From NCBI GenBank assembly GCA_036558265.1, contig DATBFY010000203.1, positions 1 through 18,098 of the forward strand: a DNA stretch of 18,098 bases, written 5' to 3'. The position numbers and the translations under genes are program-made. Positions 1 to 7,324 of this stretch are shown here, in pieces. Source of the DNA: RYN-433 sp036558265 (GTDB lineage: Bacteria; Planctomycetota; Phycisphaerae; Tepidisphaerales; Tepidisphaeraceae). Under the pieces are notes generated by a model. It had not been told where the DNA came from. It saw nothing but the letters and a program-made list of their open reading frames with translations, and ran no database searches. Position 1 is the stretch's first letter. The number at the start of each line of letters is the position of its first letter.

Positions 1-20
1 GGCCGCATTTCGTTTGGTAA

Positions 21-494
21 TCAAAGGTCCTTCACCATTCTCAGCATGCTGCCCTCACGCCGCATGACTTCGTATCCGACGGCCTCATAGAATGCGATGG
101 CCCCCGGATTCCTCGACGAGACGTGCAGCTCGATGCGCCGCGCCTCCCAGCTCCGGAAATAGCGCTCGGCCCGCTCGTTCAGGACGCGGCCATAACCCTG
201 CCGGCGAAACGGCGGCGTCACGTAGAACAGGTTCACGTAGCCGAACGTCAGCCCGTACGGCACCTGCAATTCCAACTGCCCCACGCACTGCGTTCCCGAA
301 AATGCCAGCAGGTGCCCCTCCGGATACTCCTCGAGGCGCGCCGCCAGCCATCGCAGGTAGGCGCCCCGCGAGCTGAGATGCTGTTCGAACGCTTCGCCGA
401 ACGACATCCGGCAGGCGTCACGGTGAGATGCGAACGCCAGAGCCGCATCGCGTGGCAATTCGATCGTGCGATAGGTGAGCGTGTCGATGAGCAC
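21..494 (-). CDS. GNAT family N-acetyltransferase
   Basis: A 157-aa cytoplasmic protein with the GNAT fold, which transfers an acetyl group from acetyl-CoA to an amine. The acetyl-CoA pyrophosphate-binding loop is RRQGYG at residues 97-102, directly after the strand VNLFYVTPP, and the C-terminal motif NPGAIAFYEAVGYE (about 129-142) is the usual GNAT helix-strand end. Length is normal for a single-domain GNAT. The start is a GTG at 494 with no strong ribosome-binding site; the next in-frame methionine (residue 30) would cut the first helix, so the GTG is preferred. It lies 24 nt downstream of the cysteine desulfurase gene on the same strand, so the two are probably co-transcribed. The substrate cannot be told from sequence. 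No terminator is visible in the 20 bases left at the window edge. Confidence 0.88.
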   Translation of the reverse strand: MLIDTLTYRTIELPRDAALAFASHRDACRMSFGEAFEQHLSSRGAYLRWLAARLEEYPEGHLLAFSGTQCVGQLELQVPYGLTFGYVNLFYVTPPFRRQGYGRVLNERAERYFRSWEARRIELHVSSRNPGAIAFYEAVGYEVMRREGSMLRMVKDL

Positions 495-518
495 GCCTGG
501 AGTATATGCCCGCCGCGC

Positions 519-1727
519 TCACACCGCCGCGCGCGAGGTGGCGATCTCCGCCAGCGCGTCGGTGGCGAACTTGACGTCCTGCTTCGTGAGGAATGGTCCG
601 AAGGAGAACCGCGTCGTCCCGCCGTGGGCCGTCGTCCCGATCGCGTTGTGCGCCAGGGGCGCACAGTGCAGGCCTGGCCGCGTGAGGATTCCGTAAGACG
701 ATTCCAAGATTGCCGCCAGCTCGTAGGGTTCAAATCCCTCAACCCGCACGCTGAATACCCCCAGCCGATTTCGCACGCCCTGCGGTCCGTAATAGGTCAG
801 CCCCTCGACCTCGCCGACGCCTTCGATGAACGTCCGCACCAGCTCCAGGTCGTGGGCCGCCAGTTTTTCGATGCCCTGGTCCAGGATCCACTGGACGCCT
901 TCGGACAGCCCGATGATCCCGATCGCGTTGTGACTGCCGGGCTCGAACTTGTCGGGCATGAATTCCGGCTGGCGGTCGTTCTCGCTGACGCTACCGGTGC
1001 CGCCCTCGCGCAAGGGGCGGAGTCGCTCCTCCAGCCCCGGCCGGACGTATAGCAGGCCCGTTCCCAGCGGCCCGAGCAGGGCCTTGTGACCCGGCGCCGC
1101 CAGGAGGTCGATGAAGTCCGCCTGCACGTCGATTGGGATGTGCCCGGCGGACTGCGCCGCATCGACGATGAACGGGACCCCTTGCTCGCGCGCGATCCGC
1201 CCGATCGCACGAATCGGCTGAATCGTCCCCGTCACGTTGCTCGCGTGCGTGATCGCGATCAAGCCCGTGTCGGGCCGGATCGCCCTGCGGACGTCGTCCG
1301 GATCGACCAGGCCGCTGTTCGGATCGATCGGCACCCGCGTGATCGCACACGCGCCGCGGTCCTCCAGCGCGCCCAGCGGGCGCAGGATCGAATTGTGATC
1401 GATGTGCGTGCAGATCGCGTGGCCGCCGCGCGCATCGTCGCCGTGGATCAACCCCTTGATCGCCAGGTTCAGCGCGTCCGAGCAGTTGAGCGTGAAGACG
1501 AAGTGTTCCGGACGCTCACCGCTGAACAGCCGGGTCAGCCGCTGCCGGCACCGGGTGATGAGCTGGCCCGTCTCGACCGCCTCGGCGTAGGCGCCGCGCC
1601 CGGCGCTGGCGCCCAGCTCGGTCGCGTAGCGAGCCATCGCGTCGTATACGGCGCGCGGCTTGGGAAAACTGGTGGCGGCGTTGTCCAGGTAGAGGCGGCG
1701 CGGGTCGTTCGAACTGCTGGAGGACAT
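519..1727 (-). CDS. Cysteine desulfurase family aminotransferase (class V, SufS/CsdB-like)
   Basis: A 402-aa PLP enzyme expected to take sulfur from cysteine as an enzyme persulfide, releasing alanine, for Fe-S or other sulfur-transfer pathways. Visible landmarks are the N-terminal YLDNAATSFPKP, a PLP-stacking histidine in HIDHNS (about 108-113), the PLP-binding aspartate in VDAAQSAGH (Asp189), the Schiff-base lysine in APGHKALLG (Lys215) and the catalytic cysteine in RPGLHCAPLAH (Cys355). The pattern matches the single-protein cysteine desulfurase subfamily modelled as TIGR01977 rather than IscS. The frame is open to a TTG at 1760, but the ATG at 1727 places the conserved YLDNAATS at the usual distance and is chosen. 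No suf or isc partner is nearby; a GNAT gene follows 24 nt downstream. The PEP-CTERM gene upstream is separated from it by a hairpin terminator, so it probably has its own promoter. Confidence 0.9.
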   Translation of the reverse strand: MSSSSSNDPRRLYLDNAATSFPKPRAVYDAMARYATELGASAGRGAYAEAVETGQLITRCRQRLTRLFSGERPEHFVFTLNCSDALNLAIKGLIHGDDARGGHAICTHIDHNSILRPLGALEDRGACAITRVPIDPNSGLVDPDDVRRAIRPDTGLIAITHASNVTGTIQPIRAIGRIAREQGVPFIVDAAQSAGHIPIDVQADFIDLLAAPGHKALLGPLGTGLLYVRPGLEERLRPLREGGTGSVSENDRQPEFMPDKFEPGSHNAIGIIGLSEGVQWILDQGIEKLAAHDLELVRTFIEGVGEVEGLTYYGPQGVRNRLGVFSVRVEGFEPYELAAILESSYGILTRPGLHCAPLAHNAIGTTAHGGTTRFSFGPFLTKQDVKFATDALAEIATSRAAV

Positions 1728-1756
1728 CGCCCGACATGATAGGAAAGGGCGGGGGC

Positions 1757-1800
1757 GCAAACAACACGGGGCATCCGCCTTGCGGCCGGACGCCCCGCGT
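1757..1800 (-). terminator. Rho-independent terminator of the PEP-CTERM gene
   Basis: Read on the minus strand from 1800, a GC-rich stem of about 16 bp (with one bulged G and two G-U pairs) closes on a GCAA tetraloop. It is followed by TTGTTTG. It begins 23 nt after the TAG stop at 1824-1826 and lies before the cysteine desulfurase start. The T-tract is interrupted, so termination may be partial. Confidence 0.6.
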
Positions 1801-1823
1801 GGAAGGAGGTTTGAATCTCGTTG

Positions 1824-2690
1824 CTATGGGCGGCGAGCCCGGCGGTCGAGCAGCAGGGGGATTGCGGCAAGCACGAGCAACGCGACAGCGCCCGGCTCGG
1901 GCACCGGGCTGCCCGTGAACTCGCCGCCATTGCCCTCGCCACTCTCCGCGTCGATGTAGCTGATCGTCGCCCCGGTTCGCCCCTTGGCGTTCAGGCTGTC
2001 GCCCAGGCGAACGTCCGGCGAGTTGCGCACGAGCACCTCGCCGATCGAGCCTGGCCGGCCGATCAGCGCCACGCCCAGACCGGGGCAGTTGTCGATCACG
2101 ATCTTGTCCACGCTGCCGACGTTGTCGGTCTTGAACTGCACGTTGTTGAGCGTCGTGTTCCGGATGGTCACGTTGCGGAGCGTGACCGTCCCGTAGGTGC
2201 CGTCGGTGATCAGGATCGGCAGCGCGTCGCCGCCGTCGATCGTCACGTTCTCGATCAGGATGTTGGTCTTGACGTCCTGGTTGTCGGCCCCGCCGCTGAT
2301 GCGGATGTGGTCGATGTGCAGGCCGTTGCCGCCCGGGAGGTCCTCGCGCCGTTCGATGTCCTCGAATTTCGAATTGCGGATCGTGATCGTCTGGTAGGCC
2401 CAGGCGGGCATGCCATTGTCGAATCGCGTGGCGCGCAGGTCCAGGCCCTTCTGATTGATCAGGTCGTGGATGTAGTAGTTCTCAACCGTCAGCGATTTCT
2501 GCGTTGGCGACTGCGGACGGATGGCGACGGCGGCCTCCGACGTCGGGAACTGCACGTGTCCGGGATCGTTTCCGCTGACGGCCGTGACCGGACCGGTAAA
2601 CGTCCAGGCCGACGCCAAGGCCTCAGGTGAAACTGCGATGATCGCCAAACAAACGGCGCACGGCAGGACGAACAGATTGATACGACGCAT
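1824..2690 (-). CDS. PEP-CTERM sorting domain protein with beta-helix repeats
   Basis: A 288-aa secreted protein. Residues 1-26 form a signal peptide (positive MRRIN, hydrophobic core, ALA cleavage site). The middle (about 70-240) is rich in parallel beta-helix rungs of the type TLRNVTIRNTTLNNVQF and ILIENVTIDGG, seen in pectin-lyase-like surface proteins. The last 26 residues are a PEP-CTERM signal: VPEP at 263, a hydrophobic segment, then the basic tail DRRARRP. Such tails are recognised and cut by an exosortase, and the proteins are usually released or attached to extracellular matrix. The ATG at 2690 is chosen over an upstream in-frame start at 2765 because it begins the signal peptide and has a strong GGAGGGAGA ribosome-binding site 7 nt away. 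That site can pair with an upstream arm (see the leader). No catalytic triad is visible, so the function is structural or unknown. The CPBP protease gene lies 220 nt upstream. Confidence 0.9.
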   Translation of the reverse strand: MRRINLFVLPCAVCLAIIAVSPEALASAWTFTGPVTAVSGNDPGHVQFPTSEAAVAIRPQSPTQKSLTVENYYIHDLINQKGLDLRATRFDNGMPAWAYQTITIRNSKFEDIERREDLPGGNGLHIDHIRISGGADNQDVKTNILIENVTIDGGDALPILITDGTYGTVTLRNVTIRNTTLNNVQFKTDNVGSVDKIVIDNCPGLGVALIGRPGSIGEVLVRNSPDVRLGDSLNAKGRTGATISYIDAESGEGNGGEFTGSPVPEPGAVALLVLAAIPLLLDRRARRP

Positions 2691-2697
2691 ACGGCAC

Positions 2698-2823
2698 TCT
2701 CCCTCCGCCGCGCTGGGAAGCACGGCTTTATCAGCCGCGCCGCGCGATCTGGCGGCCGCGCGCACGACCGGATGTGCGTCTCATCGGAGAGCGGGAGAGG
2801 CCCCTTAATGCGGCGGAGGGAGA
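2698..2823 (-). promoter_or_regulatory. Structured 5' leader with a 14-bp anti-Shine-Dalgarno helix
   Basis: In the minus-strand transcript, TCTCCCTCCGCCGC (2823 to 2810) is the exact reverse complement of GCGGCGGAGGGAGA (2711 to 2698), which is the ribosome-binding site of the PEP-CTERM gene. The 98 nt between the arms hold smaller hairpins: an 8-bp stem with loop GATAA (2740 to 2720, one G-U pair) and a 5-bp stem CGCAC/GTGCG (2778 to 2761). Pairing of the outer arms would close a multi-branch structure and block translation. Such leaders can act as riboswitches, thermometers or protein-binding sites, but I do not recognise a known class. It requires transcription to begin upstream of 2823, and no convincing promoter is visible there. 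Confidence 0.5.
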
Positions 2824-2850
2824 ATAGGTTGGAAAAGCAGCCTTTGACGC

Positions 2851-2872
2851 AAAAACAGTCTATTCGAACTGT
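2851..2872 (-). terminator. Possible weak terminator after the CPBP protease gene
   Basis: On the minus strand, ACAGT-TCGAATAG-ACTGT is followed by a run of T (ACTGTTTTTG). It begins 38 nt past the TAG stop at 2911-2913. The stem is only 5 bp and AT-rich, so it may be inefficient or accidental. Read-through would place the PEP-CTERM gene in the same transcript. Confidence 0.3.
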
Positions 2873-2910
2873 CCTGCGCGCTGCCGGGCGGACTCTTATC
2901 GGTCACGCCG

Positions 2911-3642
2911 CTACCAGAACGACCAGTGCTTCGAATACAGGACCCACAGCCCCAGCAGCAGGTTCGTCGTCGCGTGCGCCACGATGCAAGCCCCCAGCGA
3001 CCGCGTGTAGACCAGCAAGCCCCCGACCATGAACGCCCAGCCGATCGCGGTCAGCCACCAGTTGCCGTGCACCAGCGCGAAGACCAACGGCACGATGACG
3101 AACGCCTTGAGGTCCCACTCACCGACCGCTGCCAGCTTGAAGTCGTTGGGCGCGATGATCGTCCGCCAGCAGAAGTCGCGCCAGAACAGTTCCTCCATGA
3201 ACGGCACGACCACCACCGCCCCCAGCAGCCGAATGCCGATGAACACGTCGCGCGTCGCGGCCTGGTTGAAGAACAGGTCCGGGTCGAAGACCTTGCCACC
3301 CGGGCGGAAGAACTCGAAGTGCCGCTCCAGCCAGACCTGCATCCCCACCCATTGGAAGATCCCGATCACCCCCACGATGAGCCCCAGCCACCAGTAATCC
3401 CACCGGATGCGGGTATACGTCCGGCGGAAGAGCACCAGCATCCCCCCGACCACCACCACCCGTGCAACGTACGTCCACGGGTACCAGTTGTTCCCGTGCG
3501 CGGTTTCGTGCCCCATTCCCGACAGGCCTACAAAGCCCAGGAATGTGAACATCGGCAGGACATACGCGAGGTCATCGCGGACATGGGATCTGGGTTCGGG
3601 CGACTTGTAATTCAGGGGGATCGGATTCGGCTCTGGCGTCAT
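2911..3642 (-). CDS. CPBP/CAAX-type intramembrane protease, PEP-CTERM-associated type
   Basis: A 243-aa polytopic membrane protein of the CPBP (ABI, Rce1-like) family, intramembrane glutamic proteases. The hallmark motifs are present: EELFWRDFCWR (Glu150, Glu151, Arg155), a histidine in FALVHGNWW (His192), and HATTN (His223, Asn227) in the last helix. Hydrophobic segments lie near 25-42, 58-73, 84-104, 133-150, 180-193, 197-212 and 216-236. The EELFWR pattern and the ending match what I recall of the PEP-CTERM-linked CAAX protease-related family (TIGR03008), which fits the PEP-CTERM gene immediately downstream. The ATG at 3642 is chosen; an in-frame TTG at 3657 would overlap the toxin stop codon. 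It starts 11 nt after the toxin gene, so it may be co-transcribed with the toxin-antitoxin pair. Exosortase itself is not in the window. The substrate is unknown. Confidence 0.87.
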   Translation of the reverse strand: MTPEPNPIPLNYKSPEPRSHVRDDLAYVLPMFTFLGFVGLSGMGHETAHGNNWYPWTYVARVVVVGGMLVLFRRTYTRIRWDYWWLGLIVGVIGIFQWVGMQVWLERHFEFFRPGGKVFDPDLFFNQAATRDVFIGIRLLGAVVVVPFMEELFWRDFCWRTIIAPNDFKLAAVGEWDLKAFVIVPLVFALVHGNWWLTAIGWAFMVGGLLVYTRSLGACIVAHATTNLLLGLWVLYSKHWSFW

Positions 3643-3653
3643 GGGTAGGATTA

Positions 3654-3929
3654 TCAATGGTACACGACGCCAATGCCGACCACTTCCAGCGTCGTCTCGT
3701 CCTGCGAATATCGAAAGAGGATAGTGATGTGAGCCTCGGGCGGCGCGTCGGGCGGCCAGAAGAACTGATACTTCTGGTACAGCGGATGCGGAAAGGACGG
3801 CGGTCGGCTGAGTCGAACGGGATCCTTCGCGAGCACCTCGAGTTGATCCAGAACGTGGCTGGCGAGCATCGGCGGCAGTCGCGCCAGGTCACGCTCAGCC
3901 TCTGGAGTCAGACTGACGGCGTAGCTCAT
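3654..3929 (-). CDS. RelE/ParE superfamily toxin
   Basis: A 91-aa protein with the RelE/ParE layout: MSYAVSLTPEAERDLARLP (strand then helix), a second helix VLDQLEVLAKDP, then beta strands ending in HITILFRYS and LEVVGIGVVYH. Toxins of this family cleave mRNA on the ribosome (RelE type) or poison gyrase (ParE type). The basic and aromatic residues in YQKYQFFW, the arginine in LFRYS and the terminal tyrosine would suit an RNase, but this is inference. The frame is open upstream to 4145, but the ATG at 3929 has a clear GGGGGAG ribosome-binding site 7 nt before it and begins the family homology. It overlaps the end of the antitoxin gene by 35 nt, so translation is probably coupled. The CPBP protease gene starts 11 nt downstream. 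Confidence 0.8.
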   Translation of the reverse strand: MSYAVSLTPEAERDLARLPPMLASHVLDQLEVLAKDPVRLSRPPSFPHPLYQKYQFFWPPDAPPEAHITILFRYSQDETTLEVVGIGVVYH

Positions 3930-4362
3930 CACGGATCTCCCCCAGCGGCCGCAACTTGCCTTCGCGCGCCTGTCGGGCTGATTGTTCCAGTCGATCCAAA
4001 GAGATGTTGAGCGTGCCCTTTGCCTCCAGAGCAGCGCGCTCGAATTCCACCGCGCCCTCGACCTCAAAACCGCGCGAACGCAGGTCGCGTGCGCGTCGCA
4101 CGATCGCACCAGCCGGCGCTTCCCATGAGCGGTAGAAGCCCACAAGCCGCTCGGTCGTGACTGCGTCCCAGGACAAACGCCCCTCGGCCACGGCCTGCGA
4201 CATTTCCTGATCCACCAGCCGGATTGCCTGAAAAAGACCCAGCGCGATCTTCAACCGAGCCTCAAGCTCCCAACACGCCAGCGCGTCGGCATGGTCGCGC
4301 TGCCAGGATTCGGTGTACGAATCGAGTTGGTCGCTCAGAAACTGCGTCGTCGAGCCGCCCAT
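3895..4362 (-). CDS. Predicted antitoxin, helical, about 155 aa
   Basis: A 155-aa acidic, almost wholly helical soluble protein whose gene overlaps the toxin gene by 35 nt in the usual antitoxin-then-toxin order. The N-terminal two thirds carry a pattern rich in Trp, Glu and Leu (ESWQRDHADALACWELEARL, then LSWDAVTTERLVGFYRSW). The C-terminal 60 residues end in LGEIRDELRRQSD, which resembles the toxin-wrapping tail of RelB/Phd-like antitoxins. It is about twice the length of common RelB/Phd antitoxins, and I do not see a ribbon-helix-helix, HTH or AbrB motif. The ATG at 4362 is chosen; the frame stays open to a TTG at 4449, giving 184 aa, and the ribosome-binding site is weak either way (GAGCAG). 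The role is inferred from its neighbour and tail. Confidence 0.68.
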   Translation of the reverse strand: MGGSTTQFLSDQLDSYTESWQRDHADALACWELEARLKIALGLFQAIRLVDQEMSQAVAEGRLSWDAVTTERLVGFYRSWEAPAGAIVRRARDLRSRGFEVEGAVEFERAALEAKGTLNISLDRLEQSARQAREGKLRPLGEIRDELRRQSDSRG

Positions 4363-4457
4363 CTGCTCAGATTCTATCAGCCCGGCCGAAACAACGCGAA
4401 CGATTCCGTAGAAGAGGTCGGATCTGGATTGGCGCTTATCGCTTGCCAAAATATTGG

Positions 4458-6083
4458 CTATTTCGCCTCCGGCGAGAGAACGTCCGCAGCAGCGGCGGCA
4501 CCCGCCGGACCCACCACGTCGATCGGGCCATCAAACCCAGGACCTCCGGCGGCGACGTACCCGTGGCTGGCGCCGCTGGCATCGGGTGTTATCCAGAAGG
4601 CGTATAGTTTCGCGTCGCGCAGGAAAAATCGGAGCCGCACCGGGCGATTCGCGTATTTCGATAGATCGCCGCCCGTCCACGTGATCTCGTGGAGCGTTTG
4701 ATCGGCGCGGATCGTCGTCGAGCGGGCGCGGGTGAACGGCTCGATCGGCCGGCCTGCTTCGTCGAGCAACTCGGCCCGCAGTTCACCCCCGTTGGCGTCG
4801 GCGTTGACGAAGAGGTGGGACCCCTTGAACGTCAATAGACGCGTTGTAAGGGTGGCTTCGGTCTCGCCCGCCGCATCCATCGACGCAAAGCCATCGCGTC
4901 GGAGGAACGCCAGACCGGTTGACGAAACGCCACTCTCGGGCGTGCCCGGTTTGCCGGCCCGGCCGGAGCAGTAGAAGTAAAGCCGGTCGCCCACGACCAG
5001 GCACACCCCGCCGGCCGACTGCACGTTGGCCCAGTTCCAGTCGCCCTGCCGTTCGCTGGGGCCGATCAACGGGTTGCGGTTCGCGCGATCCCAATGGAAC
5101 CCATCGCGTGAGAACGCCAGCACCACGTCATTGGGTTTGGCGCGATCTTTCGGCTGTCCGCGCCAGATCGTGAACGCCCCCAGCAGGATCGACTCGTACG
5201 CGACCGCGTCGAGGTTATAGAGCTCGCAGGGCGTGTTCAGGTCCGCCCGCCGCGGATCCAGATCGTCGGCCCCAACCCAGAACGTCGGCTCTGCGGTTTT
5301 CCAGTGCGCCGCCTCGAGGACGTCCCGTCCCTCGTGATATCGCCGGACGCGCTGCTTATTGTGGCTGGTCCGGATCGAATAGACCCAGACGTTGCGAAAC
5401 GGGTTGTAGAACACGGTCGAGCGATCACCGCCGGGACCGGCCTGGGCGACCGGTTCGCCGAAGTGAACGCCGTCGCGGGAGAAATAGATGTTGCAGATCC
5501 ACCCCTTGCCCACGCGAAACATCTTGAACCGCCTGGCAGGGTCGGGGTCGAGCAGGTCAAGCCAGACCGTGGACGAGTCGCGCTGCGCGAGATCGACCAG
5601 GTTCGTGCCGGGTCGCACGTCCAGCGCGGGCTTGTCCCAATGCACGCCATCGCGGCTGGTCGCGTAACCGGTCGACACGCCGTAGCCAGCCATGTACCAC
5701 ATTTTGAACAGCCGGTCGCGTGGATCGAACCACACGCCGTCGGAGAACACCATCGCGGTCGGCGACGAACCGGTCCTGTCCGAGGGCCGATCGGGCGCCA
5801 GCACCGGATTGTGCGCGTACCACTGCGCCTCGTGAAACGTGCGCGTCAGGCCGACCGCCTTCTCGATCAGGAAGTCGTCGACCAGAAGCTGTCGTCCGAT
5901 ATCGATCGGGATGACGCGCGGTGGATGCGCCAAGTACGGAACGGGCATCGGATCACGCGAAAGCTCGTTGAGCCGGGGCGGCCACGAGTCGGACAACTCG
6001 ATCCCGTTGTAAAGAGTCTGGGCGCGTGCCGCCTGCAGACCGATCCAAAGTAGCAGCCCGGCGGCGAGGTATCGCACGTTCAT
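4458..6083 (-). CDS. Secreted beta-propeller glycosidase-like protein (GH32/GH43-type)
   Basis: A 541-aa exported protein. Residues 1-21 are a signal peptide (MNVRYLAAGLLLWIGLQAARA). The body has repeated propeller-blade signatures TSRDGVHWDKP, FSRDGVHFGEP and FSRDGFHWDR plus DGVWFDPRDRLFKMWYMAG, typical of five-bladed GH32/GH43-like folds. The family opening IDIGRQLLVDDFLIEK at 60-75 recurs in secreted Planctomycetota and Verrucomicrobiota proteins. The C-terminal part from about 420 (LTFKGSHLFVNADA onward) looks like a beta-sandwich, as in GH32. It probably hydrolyses or binds a plant or algal sugar; I cannot assign the nucleophile or substrate. The ATG at 6083 is preferred to a start at 6194 because of the signal peptide and a strong GAGGAGGA ribosome-binding site. 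The gene starts 28 nt after the FIST gene, so it is in the same operon. The stop codon sits in a small 5-bp palindrome (4445-4458). Confidence 0.78.
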   Translation of the reverse strand: MNVRYLAAGLLLWIGLQAARAQTLYNGIELSDSWPPRLNELSRDPMPVPYLAHPPRVIPIDIGRQLLVDDFLIEKAVGLTRTFHEAQWYAHNPVLAPDRPSDRTGSSPTAMVFSDGVWFDPRDRLFKMWYMAGYGVSTGYATSRDGVHWDKPALDVRPGTNLVDLAQRDSSTVWLDLLDPDPARRFKMFRVGKGWICNIYFSRDGVHFGEPVAQAGPGGDRSTVFYNPFRNVWVYSIRTSHNKQRVRRYHEGRDVLEAAHWKTAEPTFWVGADDLDPRRADLNTPCELYNLDAVAYESILLGAFTIWRGQPKDRAKPNDVVLAFSRDGFHWDRANRNPLIGPSERQGDWNWANVQSAGGVCLVVGDRLYFYCSGRAGKPGTPESGVSSTGLAFLRRDGFASMDAAGETEATLTTRLLTFKGSHLFVNADANGGELRAELLDEAGRPIEPFTRARSTTIRADQTLHEITWTGGDLSKYANRPVRLRFFLRDAKLYAFWITPDASGASHGYVAAGGPGFDGPIDVVGPAGAAAAADVLSPEAK

Positions 6084-6111
6084 CACTCGTCCTCCTCTCG
6101 CTGCGCGCGTC

Positions 6112-7296
6112 CTAGCGCCCTGCGGCGCGGAACAAGGCGAAACTGGCAGTGTGCCCGTGAATGAAGTTCCGCCCTCCCACCGGCCCGAGCTCACCGGCGG
6201 CGAAGAATCCGGCGACCGCCGCGCCCGCCGGCAAGGCCGCTCGCGCGGCGCTGACGTCGTGACAGGGCCGGTCGAAGAGGCGCGTCCCCCGCCCGTTGCA
6301 TGAGAACAGTAAAGCCCCGGTCAGCGGCGCGGGCCCCGCGAGTTGCTGCGGCGCGAGCATCAACCCCAGGTCTTCGCTGGCCGTCGCCGCGTCGCGCACG
6401 TGGAACTGAACCGTCTGCCCGGTGCGCACCAGTTCCCCCACCGCGATCGCGCCGCTGTCGTTGTCCACCCCCATCACGTTGCGCACCAGGAAGTCTCCGC
6501 GGCCGAACCGCTCCTTGTATTCCGAGATCGCGCGGCCGACGAACAGCCCGTTTTCCAGCAGCTCGCGGTCGCCCGCCGGCATCTCCATGATCGCGTCGCG
6601 CAATGCCATCAGCGCCGGCTTACCTCCGAGCGTGAAGATCACGTTGTCCTTCGACCGGGTGATCACGAACGTCTTGCCGACCGGCCGGCAACCTTGCGAG
6701 ACGACCGTCTGCACCTCGAGGTCGCCGCCCGATAGCGACACGCCCACGAGCCCTTCGTTCACAGACCCATCGTTGTAAAACAGCACGTTCTCGCCCGGCC
6801 GATGCGCCGCGCTGGCCATCCCGCCGATCACCGGCACGCCGCCCAGGTGCTCGTCCATGGCCTCCAGGAACGCCGGGATTGGTGTCGTGAACGGATCACC
6901 CATCGCGATGACGGCCCGGGTCGGATCCCCCGCGCCCAGGCGCTCCTTGAACGCCTTCGGGTCCGACGCCAGTTCTGCAAACTCCTCACGACGGATGTGG
7001 AACGGCTGGACGTTTACACCCGGCAGCCGGCCGACCAGGAGCGCGATGCCGGGCGCTCGCTCGATCTCGCGATCGAGGGCGATCACGCCTTCCCCGCTGC
7101 ACCCGATCAACGCCTGGGGCGAAAGCTTGGCCCAGATCCTGGCGAGCAGCTCGTCAGCCTCCGACGCGTGATGGGCGGTGAAGAAGACGAACGCGACGTC
7201 GATCGAGTCCGGCATTGCCGCCTTCGCCGACGCCGCCACCGCCTCGGCGGCGTGCGGCGTGGACTCGTGCTCGGACAGGGCGGCGTTAAATCGCAT
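6112..7296 (-). CDS. FIST domain protein (FIST_N plus FIST_C), no output domain
   Basis: A 394-aa soluble protein with the two FIST modules, a sensory domain proposed to bind small ligands. The N-terminal module has VAFVFFTAHH (34-43) and the glycine-rich IGCSGEGVI (64-72), then PVIGGMAS (155-162). The C-terminal module has FSCNGRGTRLF (331-341) and GFFAAGELGPVGGRNFIHGH (363-382), both family signatures. FIST domains are often joined to histidine kinases, GGDEF or methyl-accepting domains; none is present here, so signalling would need a partner. There is no signal peptide. The start is ATG at 7296. It lies 33 nt after a secreted glycosidase-like gene and 28 nt before another, so a link to sugar sensing is plausible but unproven. 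Confidence 0.9.
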   Translation of the reverse strand: MRFNAALSEHESTPHAAEAVAASAKAAMPDSIDVAFVFFTAHHASEADELLARIWAKLSPQALIGCSGEGVIALDREIERAPGIALLVGRLPGVNVQPFHIRREEFAELASDPKAFKERLGAGDPTRAVIAMGDPFTTPIPAFLEAMDEHLGGVPVIGGMASAAHRPGENVLFYNDGSVNEGLVGVSLSGGDLEVQTVVSQGCRPVGKTFVITRSKDNVIFTLGGKPALMALRDAIMEMPAGDRELLENGLFVGRAISEYKERFGRGDFLVRNVMGVDNDSGAIAVGELVRTGQTVQFHVRDAATASEDLGLMLAPQQLAGPAPLTGALLFSCNGRGTRLFDRPCHDVSAARAALPAGAAVAGFFAAGELGPVGGRNFIHGHTASFALFRAAGR

Positions 7297-7324
7297 GGCG
7301 CGTTGTCGTCAATCCTAGCAGATT

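Noticed and set aside
123..1052. A rightward open frame (309 codons) opposite the GNAT and cysteine desulfurase genes
   Set aside because: It spans two real minus-strand genes and their gap, and its composition is that of a shadow frame.
3930..4145. An N-terminal extension of the toxin frame up to 4145
   Set aside because: The extra 72 residues are Arg/Trp/Ser-rich, lie antiparallel in frame to the antitoxin coding sequence, and precede a strong ribosome-binding site and ATG at 3929.
4445..4458. The palindrome GCCAAAATATTGGC at the end of the 541-aa gene, considered as a terminator or toxin-antitoxin operator
   Set aside because: The stem is only 5 bp with no T-run. It might be an operator for the toxin-antitoxin pair, but nothing else supports that.
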